The notes below the pieces were generated by a model. That model saw nothing but the letters and a program-made list of their open reading frames with translations, searched no databases and was not told where the DNA came from. From Vreelandella hamiltonii (lineage in GTDB: Bacteria; Pseudomonadota; Gammaproteobacteria; Pseudomonadales; Halomonadaceae), in contig NZ_BMXN01000029.1 in the NCBI RefSeq assembly GCF_014651775.1, positions 1 through 42,592 of the forward strand: a DNA stretch of 42,592 nucleotides, in the 5' to 3' direction. Shown piece by piece: positions 1-10,580 of this stretch; positions within the stretch are counted from its first letter, which is position 1, and each line of letters starts with the position of its first letter. Position numbers and translations under genes: made by a program.

Positions 1-100
1 AGGGGTGGCGGCGCATACCGCACTGGAGCAACTGTTTGCGGGGGAGGTGCCAGCCTTCATGCAGCAAGAAGCCCCGACTCAGCCAACCGGTGCTGAATAG
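1..100 (+). CDS. 3' end of an unidentified gene
   Basis: An open frame enters from the left edge and stops at TAG 98-100, giving 32 residues that begin GVAAHTALEQLFAGEV and end QPTGAE. The Ala/Leu-rich first half could be a terminal helix and the last dozen residues look like a flexible tail. The fragment is too short to place in a family. It is on the same strand as the nucleoside cluster and ends 93 bases before tsx, so it may be the previous operon member or an unrelated gene. Codon use (GC-rich third positions) matches the neighbours, which supports it being real. Confidence 0.45.
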   Translation, partial: GVAAHTALEQLFAGEVPAFMQQEAPTQPTGAE

Positions 101-193
101 TTACATAATTTTAACATTAACGCCAGCCCGCACGACCCACAACGTCGGTATGCCACCTCTCGTGGCACCGTAACAACCTTTGTTGAGGCTTTC

Positions 194-1039
194 ATGACCG
201 CTTTATCCCCCTCTCACGTTTCTTCGCTCGTCACGCTTGGCGCTGGCGTTTTCCTGGCTGGTGCGCTGGCCGCAGCTCCGGCCGTTGCCAATGACGCAGC
301 GAGTGGCCCAATGACCCCGCACTGGTCGTTTGCCAACGTTTCCCTGAACTACCTAGACTGGTCCAACGGCACCGAAGCGCGCACGGCGAGCAATGCCGCC
401 AAGAGCGACTTCACGTTCGTTGAAATCGAAGGCGGCGTCGGCTTTAGCTGGGGCGAGTTCTACGGCTTCTTCGATTTCGAGAACCCGACCAACGACCAGT
501 TCGACGAAGCCAGTGGCGGCAAGGACAACTTCCGTACCGCAGGCAAAGTGACCTCGCACATTTACCTGGGCGACAGCCCGCTGTCGCTTTACGCCCACGT
601 TTATGACTTCCGCGACTACGGCTTCAATGGCCGCGAGCAGGACCAGATTCTCGGCCTGGGCTACCGCACGACGTTCGCCAACGGCCTGTGGTTCAAGCCC
701 TTCATCGGTGCTGCCAGGGTTCAAAGTGATGGCTACACGGGCATGAACGGCTACATGGCTGGCTGGGTCGCGGGCTATGACTTCACCGCGCTGGACCAGA
801 ACTTCAGTGTGACCAACTGGCACGAGCAGACCTTCGGTCGCGACAGCGACTACCTTTCCCAGAACTACGTCAACGGTACCGCAGGGAGCGTGGGGACCAA
901 CGGCGCATTGAGCCTTTGGTGGCACCCGTCTGACTTGATCACCACCGGCGTGCAGTATCGCTACTCAGAGAACAAGCTGGGTACACCCGACGCCTATCAG
1001 AACGCGATGATTTACTCAGTCAAGCTAAACTTGCTGTAA
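194..1039 (+). CDS. tsx: Tsx/OmpK-type nucleoside-specific outer-membrane channel
   Basis: This is a 281-residue outer-membrane beta-barrel of the Tsx/OmpK nucleoside channel family, which lets nucleosides diffuse through the outer membrane. The N-terminus is a Sec signal peptide: a hydrophobic run around residues 12-30 with a likely AVA cleavage site before NDAAS. The mature part is rich in alternating aromatic and polar residues ([34 protein letters not shown]), as expected of barrel strands, and ends in a hydrophobic stretch (VKLNLL). Length agrees with Tsx proteins (about 280-295 residues). It lies 34 bases upstream of nupC, so outer- and inner-membrane nucleoside transport are co-transcribed. 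The ATG at 194 is the only start that gives a good signal peptide. The family call rests on remembered sequence character and on context. Confidence 0.85.
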   Translation: MTALSPSHVSSLVTLGAGVFLAGALAAAPAVANDAASGPMTPHWSFANVSLNYLDWSNGTEARTASNAAKSDFTFVEIEGGVGFSWGEFYGFFDFENPTNDQFDEASGGKDNFRTAGKVTSHIYLGDSPLSLYAHVYDFRDYGFNGREQDQILGLGYRTTFANGLWFKPFIGAARVQSDGYTGMNGYMAGWVAGYDFTALDQNFSVTNWHEQTFGRDSDYLSQNYVNGTAGSVGTNGALSLWWHPSDLITTGVQYRYSENKLGTPDAYQNAMIYSVKLNLL

Positions 1040-1073
1040 TCGCTCCCACTTCTCACGCTCCGAAGGTACTCCC

Positions 1074-2357
1074 ATGACCCTCATCATGAGCCTGGTTGGC
1101 ATGGTCACTCTGGTGGCCATTGCGCTTGTTTTCTCCTATGACCGCAAGGCGATTCGCCTGCGTACCGTGCTGGGTGCCTTCGCGATCCAGGCGGGTATCG
1201 GTGCGTTCGTGCTCTACGTACCGTTTGGCCAGGCCGTTCTGCAGGCCATTTCGGCAGGCGTCAGCCAGGTGCTGGTTTACGCCAATGACGGTATCGGCTT
1301 TTTGTTTGGCGGGCTGGCTGACGTGGACAATGTCGGCTTCGTCTTCGCCATCAAAGTCCTGCCGGTCATCATCTTTTTCTCCTCGCTGATTGCCGTGCTC
1401 TACTATGTCGGCATCATGCAGTGGGTCATCCGGATTCTGGGTGGCGCATTGCAGAAAGCACTGGGCACCTCGCGCACCGAGTCGCTTTCGGCCACGGCCA
1501 ACATCTTCGTGGGCCAGACCGAGGCACCGCTGGTGGTACGTCCGTTCATTGCCCGCATGACCCCTTCACAGCTGTTTGCGGTGATGTGTGGTGGCCTGGC
1601 TTCCGTGGCGGGTTCAGTGCTGGCGGGCTATGCCGCGCTGGGCATTCCCATGGAGTATCTGGTGGCGGCCTCGTTCATGGCGGCGCCTGGCGGCCTGCTG
1701 TTCGCCAAGCTGATCATGCCGGAAACCCAGAACGTGGAAGATAGCGACAGCGTTTCCAAGGTCGATGAAGAGCTGAAAGAGCAGGACGACAAGCCCGCCA
1801 ACGTGCTGGATGCAGCGGCCTCTGGCGCGACTTCCGGCCTGATGCTGGCGGCCAACGTGGGTGCCATGCTGCTGGCCTTCATCGGCTTGATCGCGCTGGT
1901 CAACGGTATTCTGGGCGGCGTGGGCGGCTGGTTCGGTTTCGAGGCATTGAGCCTGGAGCTGATTCTGGGTTGGCTGTTTGCCCCGCTGGCCTTCCTGCTG
2001 GGCGTGCCCTGGGAAGAAGCCACCCTGGCGGGCTCGTTCATCGGCCAGAAGCTGGTGGTCAACGAGTTCGTGGCCTTTATCAACCTGGCTCCCTACATTG
2101 AAGGGGAACAGGTGGTGGCTGCCACGGGTCAATTGATGACGCCCCACACCATGGCCATCCTGTCATTTGCCTTGTGTGGTTTTGCCAACCTGTCGTCGAT
2201 TGCCATTCTGCTCGGTGGCCTGGGCAGCATTGCCCCGACCCGCCGCAAGGAGATTGCCCGGTTTGGTGTGAAAGCCGTGCTGGCAGGCACGCTCTCCAAC
2301 CTGATGTCTGCCTCGATTGCCGGTTTCTTCCTGGCGTTGAGCAGCCTCACCGCCTGA
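1074..2357 (+). CDS. nupC: NupC-family concentrative nucleoside transporter
   Basis: This 427-residue inner-membrane protein belongs to the concentrative nucleoside transporter (CNT/NupC) family, which imports nucleosides with H+ or Na+. The CNT signature [11 protein letters not shown] is at residues 143-153 and NEFVAF at 330-335; both line the nucleoside and cation sites in the family. There are many hydrophobic segments, starting at residue 3, and a charged cytoplasmic loop around residues 220-245 ([18 protein letters not shown]). Length fits NupC of about 400-430. The start at ATG 1074 follows AAGGT at 1062-1066. It sits between tsx and deoC, so its substrates feed the deo enzymes. A halophile could plausibly use Na+ coupling, but nothing in the sequence decides that. 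A terminator-like hairpin follows at 2380-2420. Confidence 0.93.
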   Translation: MTLIMSLVGMVTLVAIALVFSYDRKAIRLRTVLGAFAIQAGIGAFVLYVPFGQAVLQAISAGVSQVLVYANDGIGFLFGGLADVDNVGFVFAIKVLPVIIFFSSLIAVLYYVGIMQWVIRILGGALQKALGTSRTESLSATANIFVGQTEAPLVVRPFIARMTPSQLFAVMCGGLASVAGSVLAGYAALGIPMEYLVAASFMAAPGGLLFAKLIMPETQNVEDSDSVSKVDEELKEQDDKPANVLDAAASGATSGLMLAANVGAMLLAFIGLIALVNGILGGVGGWFGFEALSLELILGWLFAPLAFLLGVPWEEATLAGSFIGQKLVVNEFVAFINLAPYIEGEQVVAATGQLMTPHTMAILSFALCGFANLSSIAILLGGLGSIAPTRRKEIARFGVKAVLAGTLSNLMSASIAGFFLALSSLTA

Positions 2358-2379
2358 CGCAGCGAGTACGCGATAACGC

Positions 2380-2420
2380 AACGGGCGCTGCTTTAGTACG
2401 CAGTGCCCGTTTTGTCTTTT
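2380..2420 (+). terminator. Terminator-like hairpin between nupC and deoC
   Basis: AACGGGCGCTGC (2380-2391) pairs with GCAGTGCCCGTT (2400-2411), a 12-bp stem with one G-U pair and an 8-base loop. TTTGTCTTTT (2411-2420) follows directly, the classic intrinsic terminator layout. The deoC start codon is only 19 bases further on. It probably lowers, rather than abolishes, expression of the deo genes relative to tsx-nupC, unless a promoter lies inside nupC. Confidence 0.65.
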
Positions 2421-2439
2421 ACCGATTGATGAGAACTTC

Positions 2440-3243
2440 ATGACTGCCACCGCTTCCCCCCAGCTTATCCAGGCCGCCCGTCACGCCCTGACGTTAATGG
2501 ACCTCACCAGCCTGAACGACAGCGACACCGACAGCGTGATCGAAGCGCTGTGTCAGCAGGTCAAGACCCCCTACGGCCACCCGGCAGCGGTGTGCGTTTA
2601 CCCCTCGTTCATCGTCACGGCAGCCCGCGCGCTGGGCGCCCACAAGCTGGATGATCAGGTCAAGATCGCCACGGTCACCAACTTCCCCCATGGGGGCGAT
2701 GACATCATGGGCGCGGCCCGTGAAACCCGCGAAGCCGTGGCATCGGGCGCTCATGAAGTCGACGTGGTGTTCCCCTACCGCGCCTTGATGGCAGGCGATG
2801 AAGAGACTGGCCGCGAGCTGGTGGAAATGTGCAAGGCCGCCTGTGGTGGCCAGGCATTGCTGAAAGTCATCATCGAATCCGGCGAACTCAAGGACCCTGC
2901 GCTGATCCAACGTGCCAGTGAGCTGGCCATCGAAGGCGGCGCGGATTTCATCAAGACCTCGACCGGAAAAGTACCGGTCAATGCCACGCTGGAAGCCGCC
3001 GAGATCATGCTCAAGGCCATCAAGGCCAGCGGCAAAGACGTTGGCTTCAAAGCCGCCGGCGGCGTACGCAGCGCAGAAGAAGCCGCTGAGTACCTGGCGC
3101 TGGCAGCCGACATCATGGGGCCGCAGTGGGTCACTCCGGCACACTTCCGGTTTGGTGCCTCCAGCCTGCTGGGCAACTTGTTGAACACACTCGACGGTGG
3201 CGCTGACGCGGCGCTGCTCTCCCCCACCAACGGAGGCTACTAA
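2440..3243 (+). CDS. deoC: Deoxyribose-phosphate aldolase
   Basis: DeoC is a class I (Schiff-base) aldolase that splits 2-deoxyribose 5-phosphate into acetaldehyde and glyceraldehyde 3-phosphate, the last step of deoxynucleoside catabolism. The protein has 267 residues; the E. coli enzyme has 259. The key residues are all present: D108 in [13 protein letters not shown], the Schiff-base lysine K172 in FIKTSTGK, and K204 in GFKAAGGVR. The fold is a TIM barrel in the cytoplasm. Its stop codon abuts the deoA ATG, and a GGAGG at 3231-3235, inside the last deoC codons, serves deoA, so translation of the two is tightly linked. The ribosome site for deoC itself is weak (GATGAGAAC, 2428-2436). Confidence 0.97.
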   Translation: MTATASPQLIQAARHALTLMDLTSLNDSDTDSVIEALCQQVKTPYGHPAAVCVYPSFIVTAARALGAHKLDDQVKIATVTNFPHGGDDIMGAARETREAVASGAHEVDVVFPYRALMAGDEETGRELVEMCKAACGGQALLKVIIESGELKDPALIQRASELAIEGGADFIKTSTGKVPVNATLEAAEIMLKAIKASGKDVGFKAAGGVRSAEEAAEYLALAADIMGPQWVTPAHFRFGASSLLGNLLNTLDGGADAALLSPTNGGY

Positions 3244-4596
3244 ATGTCGTCCAACGCTTCTCACCACGCGCTGCTCCCTCAAGAACTGATTCGCCTGAAG
3301 CGCGACGGCCAGCCGCTGCCCGCTGAAGAGATCAAGGCATTCGTGCAGGGCATCGCCGATGACCGCATCAGCGATGCGCAGATCGGCGCCTTCACCATGT
3401 CGGTCTTTTTGAATGGCATGAGCCGCGAAGAAGTCGTGGCATTGACCACCGCCACGCGCGATTCTGGCCACGTCATGCAGTGGGATTCGCTCAACCTGCC
3501 CGGCCCCATCGTGGACAAGCACTCCACCGGCGGTGTGGGCGATCTGGTGTCGCTGGTGCTGGGCCCGTGGGTCGCGGCCTGCGGCGCCTTCGTACCGATG
3601 ATTTCCGGCCGTGGCCTGGGCCACACCGGCGGTACCCTGGACAAGCTGGAATCGATCCCCGGCTACGACCCCTACCCCGCCCCCGAGCGCTTCAGTGAGG
3701 TGGTGAAATCCACCGGCGTGGCGATCATCGGCCAAACCGGCAACCTCGCCCCGGCCGACAAGCGCATCTACGGCGTGCGTGATGTCACCGCCACCGTGGA
3801 ATCCATCCCGCTGATCACGGCCTCGATTCTGGGCAAAAAGCTGGCCTCTGGCCTGGACGCCCTGGTAATGGACGTCAAAGTGGGCAGCGGCGCGTTCATG
3901 CCCACCCCGGAAAAGTCCCGCGAACTGGCCAAAAGCATCGCCAACGTGGCCACCCAGGCAGGCACACCCACCACCGCCCTGCTCACCGACATGAGCCAGC
4001 CGCTGGCCCCGTGTGCCGGTAACGCGGTAGAAATCGTCGAAACCCTGGCGCTGCTGCGCGGCGAGCGAGCCAACAGCCGCGTGATGCAGGTCACCCGCGA
4101 ACTGGCCGTTGAAATGCTGATTGCGGGCAAGCTGGTGGCCAACCGCGAAGAAGCCCTCGCCAAGCTGGACAAAGCGCTGACCTCTGGCGCGGCGGCAGAA
4201 GTGTTTGCCCGTATGGTGCGCGAACTGGGCGGCCCCGCCGACTTCATGGAGCGCTCGGACAGCTACCTGGCCACCGCCCCGGTCGTTCAAGCGGTCTACC
4301 CCGAGCAGAGCGGTATCGTGCAGCGTTTCGATACCCGCGCCGTGGGCATGAGCGTGGTAGAGCTGGGCGGCGGCCGCCTGCGTAACGATGCCAGCGTCGA
4401 TCACAGCGTGGGCTTTAGCGACATCGTCGAAATCGGCGACCGCGTCGACAGCCAGCGCCCGCTGGCCATCGTCCACGCCCGCACAGAAGAGGCCGCGGCC
4501 CGTGCCGCTGCTCAGCTCCGTGCGGCGGTCACCATTGGCGATGCCGACGCCACCGCCGACACCCTGTTGCAAGAGACCTTCCGAGGAGAAGCCTGA
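3244..4596 (+). CDS. deoA: Thymidine phosphorylase
   Basis: This 450-residue enzyme phosphorolyses thymidine and deoxyuridine to the free base and 2-deoxyribose 1-phosphate. It is a member of the pyrimidine nucleoside phosphorylase family (glycosyltransferase family 3 fold). The phosphate-binding segment [10 protein letters not shown] is at residues 91-100, and the family signature [14 protein letters not shown] is at 121-134. An all-alpha N-terminal domain, an alpha/beta domain and a C-terminal domain are expected, and the length matches E. coli DeoA (440). The ATG follows the deoC stop with no gap. The gene ends in TGATG, where its TGA shares the A of the deoB ATG, so deoA and deoB are probably translationally coupled. 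The deoB ribosome site GAGGAGA (4583-4589) lies inside its 3' end. Confidence 0.97.
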   Translation: MSSNASHHALLPQELIRLKRDGQPLPAEEIKAFVQGIADDRISDAQIGAFTMSVFLNGMSREEVVALTTATRDSGHVMQWDSLNLPGPIVDKHSTGGVGDLVSLVLGPWVAACGAFVPMISGRGLGHTGGTLDKLESIPGYDPYPAPERFSEVVKSTGVAIIGQTGNLAPADKRIYGVRDVTATVESIPLITASILGKKLASGLDALVMDVKVGSGAFMPTPEKSRELAKSIANVATQAGTPTTALLTDMSQPLAPCAGNAVEIVETLALLRGERANSRVMQVTRELAVEMLIAGKLVANREEALAKLDKALTSGAAAEVFARMVRELGGPADFMERSDSYLATAPVVQAVYPEQSGIVQRFDTRAVGMSVVELGGGRLRNDASVDHSVGFSDIVEIGDRVDSQRPLAIVHARTEEAAARAAAQLRAAVTIGDADATADTLLQETFRGEA

Positions 4597-5840
4597 TGCG
4601 CCGCGCCATCGTCCTGGTACTCGACTCTTTCGGGATCGGTAGCGCCCCCGATGCCGCCACCTTTGGTGACCAGGGGTCAGATACTCTGGGCCACATCGCC
4701 GCCGCTTGTGCCCGTGGCGAAGCCGACACCGCCGAGCGCTCCGGCCCACTGTCGCTGCCCAACATGGCCGCGCTAGGCCTGTTCCACGCCCACCGCGACG
4801 CCACTGGCAGCGTGGCGGAAGGTGTCAGTTTGCCCGACCAACTGACGGGCGCTTACGCCCACGCCAAAGAGATCTCCAGCGGCAAGGACACCCCTTCCGG
4901 CCACTGGGAAATTGCCGGTGTGCCGGTGCGTTTCGACTGGGGCTACTTCCTCGATAAAACCGACAGCTTTCCCCTGGAACTGCTGGACGCCATCATTCGG
5001 GAAGCCGAGCTGACCGGCGTGATCGGCAACTGCCACGCCTCAGGCACCGAGATCATCGCTCGCCTGGGCGAAGAGCATATCGCCACCGGCAAGCCGATCG
5101 TGTACACCTCGGCCGACTCCGTGTTCCAGATTGCCGCCCATGAGGAGCACTTCGGCCTGGAGCGCCTCTATGCGCTGTGCGAAACCGTCCGCGAGCTGCT
5201 GGAGCCCTACAACATTGGCCGCGTCATCGCCCGCCCGTTTATCGGCGACGACCGCGAAAGCTTTGCGCGCACCGGCAACCGCCGCGACTACAGCGTCGAG
5301 CCGCCCAGCCCCACCGTGCTGCAAAAGCTCGCCGATGCCGGGGGCGAAGTGGTGTCGATTGGCAAGATCGCCGACATCTACGCCCACTGCGGCATTACCC
5401 ACAAGGTCAAGGCCAGCGGCCACGATGCCCTGATGGATGCCACCCTGGCGGAAGTCGCGCGCACCGCCAACGAGACCAGCGACCGCCCGACCATGATCAT
5501 GACCAACTTCGTGGATTTCGATTCGGTCTACGGCCATCGCCGGGACGTACCGGGCTACGCCGCCGCGCTGGAGCACTTCGACGCCCGCCTGCCGGAGCTG
5601 CTGGCAGCCCTCGATGACGACGACCTGCTGCTGCTCACCGCCGACCACGGCTGCGACCCCAGTTGGGAAGGCACCGAGCACACCCGCGAATACGTGCCGA
5701 TCATGGTACGCGGCGCAGGCTTCGCCCCCGGCCCGCTGGGCGAGCGCGGCACCTTTGCCGACATTGGCCAAACCCTGGCGGCGTTCTTCGCCGTAGACGC
5801 CATGGCCGACGGCGAGAGCTTTTTACCTGACGCGGCCTAA
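4596..5840 (+). CDS. deoB: Phosphopentomutase
   Basis: DeoB interconverts (deoxy)ribose 1-phosphate and 5-phosphate, linking the phosphorylases to DeoC and the pentose phosphate pathway. The 414-residue protein belongs to the alkaline-phosphatase-like metalloenzyme superfamily. The first metal ligand is D10 in [14 protein letters not shown], and the C-terminal metal motif [16 protein letters not shown] starts at residue 348 (D350, H351). DTLGHIA near residue 30 and [11 protein letters not shown] near residue 95 are also typical of bacterial DeoB. The start overlaps the deoA stop by one base and follows a strong GAGGAGA. The gene order deoC-deoA-deoB-deoD is the same as in enterobacteria. A 13-bp perfect hairpin lies in the 90-base gap before deoD. 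Confidence 0.97.
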   Translation: MRRAIVLVLDSFGIGSAPDAATFGDQGSDTLGHIAAACARGEADTAERSGPLSLPNMAALGLFHAHRDATGSVAEGVSLPDQLTGAYAHAKEISSGKDTPSGHWEIAGVPVRFDWGYFLDKTDSFPLELLDAIIREAELTGVIGNCHASGTEIIARLGEEHIATGKPIVYTSADSVFQIAAHEEHFGLERLYALCETVRELLEPYNIGRVIARPFIGDDRESFARTGNRRDYSVEPPSPTVLQKLADAGGEVVSIGKIADIYAHCGITHKVKASGHDALMDATLAEVARTANETSDRPTMIMTNFVDFDSVYGHRRDVPGYAAALEHFDARLPELLAALDDDDLLLLTADHGCDPSWEGTEHTREYVPIMVRGAGFAPGPLGERGTFADIGQTLAAFFAVDAMADGESFLPDAA

Positions 5841-5877
5841 GCGCCGATAACGCATCACTGGCACGTCAACGTGCACG

Positions 5878-5906
5878 GCCTGAACCCCGCACGGCGGGGT
5901 TCAGGC
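5878..5906 (+). other. Strong intercistronic hairpin between deoB and deoD
   Basis: GCCTGAACCCCGC (5878-5890) and GCGGGGTTCAGGC (5894-5906) form a perfect 13-bp stem with a 3-base loop. No T-run follows, so it is not a standard terminator. A smaller stem, GCACGT/ACGTGC (5861-5874), lies just upstream. The deoD ribosome site begins about 12 bases after the stem. It may act as an RNA stability or processing element that sets deoD-cdd levels separately from deoCAB. Confidence 0.7.
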
Positions 5907-5930
5907 TCCCTGTTCAGAGAGGAGAGTTTC

Positions 5931-6656
5931 ATGGCTACCCCGCATATCAACGCCGAAATGGGCGATTTCGCCGATACCGTCCTGATGCCTGGCGACCCGC
6001 TGCGCGCCAAGTACATCGCCGACACCTACCTGGAGAACGTGCGCCAGGTCAACGACGTGCGCAGCATGTTCGGCTACACCGGCACCTACAAAGGCCGCGA
6101 GATTTCCGTCATGGGCCACGGCATGGGCATCCCCTCCGTGTCGATCTATGCCAAAGAGCTGATTACCGATTACGGCGTGAAGTCGATCATCCGCGTGGGC
6201 TCCTGCGGCGCGGTACGTGACGATGTCAACGTGCGCGACGTGGTGATCGGGCTGGGTGCCAGCACCGACTCCAAAGTGAACCGCATGCGCTTCAATGACC
6301 ACGACCTGGCCGCCATTGCCGACTTCGAGCTGGCCAGCCACGCCGTGGCGGCCGCCAAAGCGCAGAACGTCGCCGTGAAAGTCGGCAACATTTTCTCGGC
6401 GGACCTGTTCTACAACCCGCAGACCGACATGGCCGAGCTGATGAAGCGCTACGGCATCGTCGGCGTCGAGATGGAAGCCGCAGGCCTGTACGGCGTGGCC
6501 GCCGAGTTCGGTGCCCGTGCACTGACCATCTGCACCGTCTCCGACCACATTCTGAAAGGTGACTCGCTCTCCAGTGCCGACCGCCAAACCACCTTCAACG
6601 ACATGATGGTGATTGCCCTCGACACCGTTCTGCGCGATGACGCCGCCAAGGCGTAA
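5931..6656 (+). CDS. deoD: Purine nucleoside phosphorylase, DeoD type
   Basis: DeoD phosphorolyses purine (deoxy)nucleosides to base and pentose 1-phosphate. With the start at 5931 the protein has 241 residues, very close to E. coli DeoD (239). This start follows AGAGAGGAGAG (5916-5926); an in-frame GTG at 5871 would add 20 residues derived from the hairpin and is unlikely. The N-terminus [20 protein letters not shown] is typical of the family. The phosphate-binding [10 protein letters not shown] follows, then [23 protein letters not shown] (ribose contact) and SDH (the general-acid aspartate) near the C-terminus. The enzyme is a cytoplasmic hexamer in this family. It is the fourth catabolic gene of the operon. 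Confidence 0.97.
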   Translation: MATPHINAEMGDFADTVLMPGDPLRAKYIADTYLENVRQVNDVRSMFGYTGTYKGREISVMGHGMGIPSVSIYAKELITDYGVKSIIRVGSCGAVRDDVNVRDVVIGLGASTDSKVNRMRFNDHDLAAIADFELASHAVAAAKAQNVAVKVGNIFSADLFYNPQTDMAELMKRYGIVGVEMEAAGLYGVAAEFGARALTICTVSDHILKGDSLSSADRQTTFNDMMVIALDTVLRDDAAKA

Positions 6657-6709
6657 TGCCCGGCGTCTTGAGCCCATAGACATCCTGAACACAGAGAGAG
6701 AATAGCGCC

Positions 6710-7117
6710 ATGAGCCACGCGGATCAGGCATTGGTCGACACGCTGCTGAGCACCCTGGGCAACGCCTACGCGCCCTACTCCAACCACCCCGTGGCGGCGG
6801 TGATGGAGTGCCCCGACGGCCAGCAGTTTGCCGGTAGCAACGTGGAAGTCGCCCACTACAAAGGGCTGTGTGCCGAAGCCTCGGCGATTTCTGCCATGGT
6901 TACCGCTGGACAGCGCGAGCTGGCCAAGGTCTACGTGATGGGCCCCGGCGAGCACCTCTGCACGCCCTGCGGCGACTGCCGCCAGCGCATCCGCGAATTC
7001 GCCACCCCCAGCACGCAAATCATGGTGCTCTCCAAACAGGGTGAGGTGTTGAAAACCTACACCATGGACAGCCTGCTGCCCGACGCTTTTGGGCCGGAGC
7101 AGCTGCCGGGGCGTTAA
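6710..7117 (+). CDS. cdd: Cytidine deaminase
   Basis: Cdd converts cytidine and deoxycytidine to uridine and deoxyuridine, so that DeoA can use the latter. The 135-residue protein is the small zinc-dependent homotetrameric type. The catalytic CAE motif places C54 as a zinc ligand and E56 as the proton shuttle; TPCGDCRQ supplies C87 and C90. AYAPYSNHPVAA near residue 20 and GSNVEVAHY near 42 are the usual substrate-site segments. AGAGAGA is positioned upstream of the ATG at 6710. It is the last gene of the cluster, and its stop overlaps that of the convergent LacI-type gene by three bases. No separate terminator is visible. Confidence 0.95.
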   Translation: MSHADQALVDTLLSTLGNAYAPYSNHPVAAVMECPDGQQFAGSNVEVAHYKGLCAEASAISAMVTAGQRELAKVYVMGPGEHLCTPCGDCRQRIREFATPSTQIMVLSKQGEVLKTYTMDSLLPDAFGPEQLPGR

Positions 7118-8103
7118 GCAGTTTCCCGCAGCACCAGCGCCACCGGCAGCGACACGTGCCGGGGCGCTTTTCCTGCCAACGCATCGCCCAGCAGCTCCAC
7201 GCTCATTGCCGCAATGGCGGCAATGTCCTGGCGTACCGTGGTCAACCCCGTGGCCAGGGTGGGCAGGTCGTCAAAGCCGGTGACGGCTACCTCGCTGGGC
7301 ACACGAATACCGCTGTCTTCCAGAGCGGCCACGCAGCCCAGCGCCAGCTCGTCGGTGGCACAGACCAGCGCGTCGAAGGGCAAGAGTGCGTCTGTGCGCT
7401 CCTTGAGCAGGCGGTTGAGCTGGCGACAGCTGGTCAGGGAGTCCGAGGTCAGCCGATGCGGCAGGCTGATCAACTGCTCGCTGAGCCCCGCTTCGGTGAC
7501 GGCACGCTGATATCCGGAAAGGCGGCTGAGAGGCCGCGGCACGTCCAGCTCTCCCCCCACAAACGCAATCCGCGTTCGCCCCTGTTCGATCAGGTGCTGC
7601 GTCATCTGGTAAATGCCCGAGACATCGTCCGGGGCCACCGAAAAGCCGTCTCCTGCGTTGCCAATTCGTACGAAGGGAACGCCCGCTGCCTTCAGAAGGC
7701 CTGGCCTGGCATCTTCTGCCGTTTCGCCCAGCAAGATCGCGGCTCCTGCCCGCTCGGGCAGCTCATGGGTCTGATCGTGGTGAAAAAACACCGGTACCAT
7801 GCCTTGCTGGTGCAGGGCCACGGTCAGGTGCTGGTAGAGCAGAATGTAGTAAGGCCGCAGCTCGATATCCTGTCGCCCAAGGGAGATCCCCACCACCGCC
7901 GCCTTACCGCTGATCAGTTGACGGGCGGCGGCGCTGGGTTGATAGGCCAGCTCACGGCTGATGGTCAGAATCCGCTCGCGCAGCGCGTCGCTCAGCCCGG
8001 GCTTGCCGTTCAAGGCTCGGCTGACCGACGCGATGGATACCTCGGCACGCCGGGCAATTTCGCGGATGGTCGCCGCCGGTGCGCTCGATGTGTGCTGTTT
8101 CAT
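7114..8103 (-). CDS. LacI-family transcriptional regulator, probable repressor of the thu-like operon
   Basis: This 329-residue protein has a LacI-type helix-turn-helix at residues 12-33 (TIREIARRAEVSIASVSRAL), a hinge helix around 50-62 (YQPSAAARQLISGK) and a periplasmic-binding-protein-like effector domain. The start at 8103 follows GAGGCCAGGC; an in-frame ATG 39 bases upstream would put coding sequence into the preceding hairpin region and is rejected. TACAAT at 8134-8139 on this strand could be its -10 box, just after the terminator of the upstream operon, so it may have its own promoter. The pair of 14-bp palindromes upstream of thuA, centred on CG, is of the kind LacI proteins bind. This gene is the only LacI regulator in the window, and it is on the same strand. 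Control of the adjacent nucleoside genes is possible, but no matching operator was found there. Confidence 0.9.
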   Translation of the reverse strand: MKQHTSSAPAATIREIARRAEVSIASVSRALNGKPGLSDALRERILTISRELAYQPSAAARQLISGKAAVVGISLGRQDIELRPYYILLYQHLTVALHQQGMVPVFFHHDQTHELPERAGAAILLGETAEDARPGLLKAAGVPFVRIGNAGDGFSVAPDDVSGIYQMTQHLIEQGRTRIAFVGGELDVPRPLSRLSGYQRAVTEAGLSEQLISLPHRLTSDSLTSCRQLNRLLKERTDALLPFDALVCATDELALGCVAALEDSGIRVPSEVAVTGFDDLPTLATGLTTVRQDIAAIAAMSVELLGDALAGKAPRHVSLPVALVLRETA

Positions 8104-8140
8104 GCCTGGCCTCAGCCGCCGTTGGGGAGCTTGATTGTAC

Positions 8141-8168
8141 AAAAAGCGGGGCGGAAAATCGCCGCCCC
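8141..8168 (-). terminator. Intrinsic terminator after the sugar-binding protein gene
   Basis: Read on the minus strand, GGGGCGG (8168-8162) pairs with CCGCCCC (8154-8148) around a 7-base loop, followed by GC and TTTTT (8145-8141). It lies 36 bases past the end of the binding-protein gene and before the regulator gene, so the regulator is probably only partly co-transcribed with the operon. Confidence 0.65.
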
Positions 8169-8204
8169 CTGCGCAAGCAACCCCGTGCCAGCCAAGCCCT
8201 TGCG

Positions 8205-9467
<1,263 letters not shown>

Positions 9468-9530
9468 CGTGGAATCCTCATCTTGTTATTGGGTGTCTTG
9501 CGGTCAGAGATGCTCGATGAAATCTGCTGA

Positions 9531-10580
9531 TCAACTGGCAATTGCCAGGCTGCGGTCCTCCAGGCTGGAAACGAAACAGGCATCCAGCACGGTTTGAATG
9601 GCCGCGCCCCGGGCAAAGTCGGGCTGGTCGTTTTCCCCAGTGCGAATGCTCTCGATAAAGCGCTGGTAGATGCTGGGCGTGGGCGGCGCCTTGACGGTGC
9701 TCCAGCGAGCGGGATGCACGTCATCGTTCAGGCACACCTGAACGTCATCCTTGGAGGCGTCGAGATCCACGCGGATCGCCCCCTTGTCGCCGTGAACGCT
9801 CAGCGTCAGCGAGTTGTGGTGCCCGGTTGCCCAGCGGGTCGCCTGAATCGTGCCCATGGCGCCGTTGGCAAAGCGCACGCGCATCAGCGCCGTGTCGTTG
9901 GCATCCAGCAGGTAGTCGCCGATGCGGTTGTCCGGGGCTTTGTCGAAGCAGGTGAGTTCGCAGTTGACGCGGGTGATATCGCCCACCGGGAAGCTGGCAA
10001 AATCGACGATATGTACGCCCACATCGCCCAGCACGCCTTTGCTGCCGTGGGCTTCCGAAAGCCGCCAGAGCCACTGGCTATCCTCATCCCAGCGCCCCCA
10101 GGCGTTGCTGACCAGCCAGCTCTGGCGATAGCTGGCATCCACGTGGCGAACGGTGCCGATGGCGCCGCCGGTAATCAGCGCTCGGGCGTGCTGAATGGCG
10201 GGGGCGTCACGGTAGCTCAGGTTGACCATGTTGATGACCTTGGCGGCCTGGGCGGCAGCGACCATCTCGTGGGCATCCTCCGCATTGGTGGCCAGGGGCT
10301 TTTCACACAGGATGTGTTTACCCGCCGCAATGGCTGCCAGCGACGTGGCCTTATGCACGCCATCCGGAGTGACATTGCTCACCGCGTGGATATCGTCGCG
10401 GGCCAGCATGTCGTCCAGCGACTGGTAAACATCGGCAATGCCATGGCGCTCGGCGAAGGCCTGCGCCTTGGGGAAATCACGGTCGCATACGGCAACCACT
10501 TCGACGCCCTCGAGTCGGCCATAGTGCTTGGCGTGCTCCCCCGCCATGCTGCCCGCGCCAATAATCGCGATACGGATCAT
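9531..10580 (-). CDS. thuB: Gfo/Idh/MocA-family oxidoreductase, ThuB-like
   Basis: This 349-residue NAD(P)-dependent sugar oxidoreductase has an N-terminal Rossmann fold with the dinucleotide motif [12 protein letters not shown] at residues 7-18. The family EKP motif (CEKPLATN) is at 92-99, and a likely catalytic segment [11 protein letters not shown] lies near residue 185. In rhizobia, ThuA and ThuB act together in oxidising trehalose and related disaccharides to 3-keto forms. The pairing with thuA and a sugar-binding protein here argues for the same role. The ATG overlaps the thuA stop as ATGA, which indicates translational coupling. The substrate (trehalose, maltitol, sucrose or other) is not fixed by sequence, and other Gfo/Idh roles such as inositol or glucoside oxidation remain possible. 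Confidence 0.8.
   Translation of the reverse strand: MIRIAIIGAGSMAGEHAKHYGRLEGVEVVAVCDRDFPKAQAFAERHGIADVYQSLDDMLARDDIHAVSNVTPDGVHKATSLAAIAAGKHILCEKPLATNAEDAHEMVAAAQAAKVINMVNLSYRDAPAIQHARALITGGAIGTVRHVDASYRQSWLVSNAWGRWDEDSQWLWRLSEAHGSKGVLGDVGVHIVDFASFPVGDITRVNCELTCFDKAPDNRIGDYLLDANDTALMRVRFANGAMGTIQATRWATGHHNSLTLSVHGDKGAIRVDLDASKDDVQVCLNDDVHPARWSTVKAPPTPSIYQRFIESIRTGENDQPDFARGAAIQTVLDACFVSSLEDRSLAIAS

Noticed and set aside
101..193. LacI-, CytR- or DeoR-type operator before tsx
   Set aside because: Only a TGCCAC/GTGGCA stem (151-167) and a weak AACAA/TTGTT pair were found; neither resembles the thu palindrome or a known deo operator.
2494..4749. A 751-codon open frame on the minus strand across deoC and deoA
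   Set aside because: It is antisense to two certain enzymes; long antisense frames arise from GC-rich codon bias. Its Gly/His/Arg-rich product resembles nothing and no ribosome site is seen.
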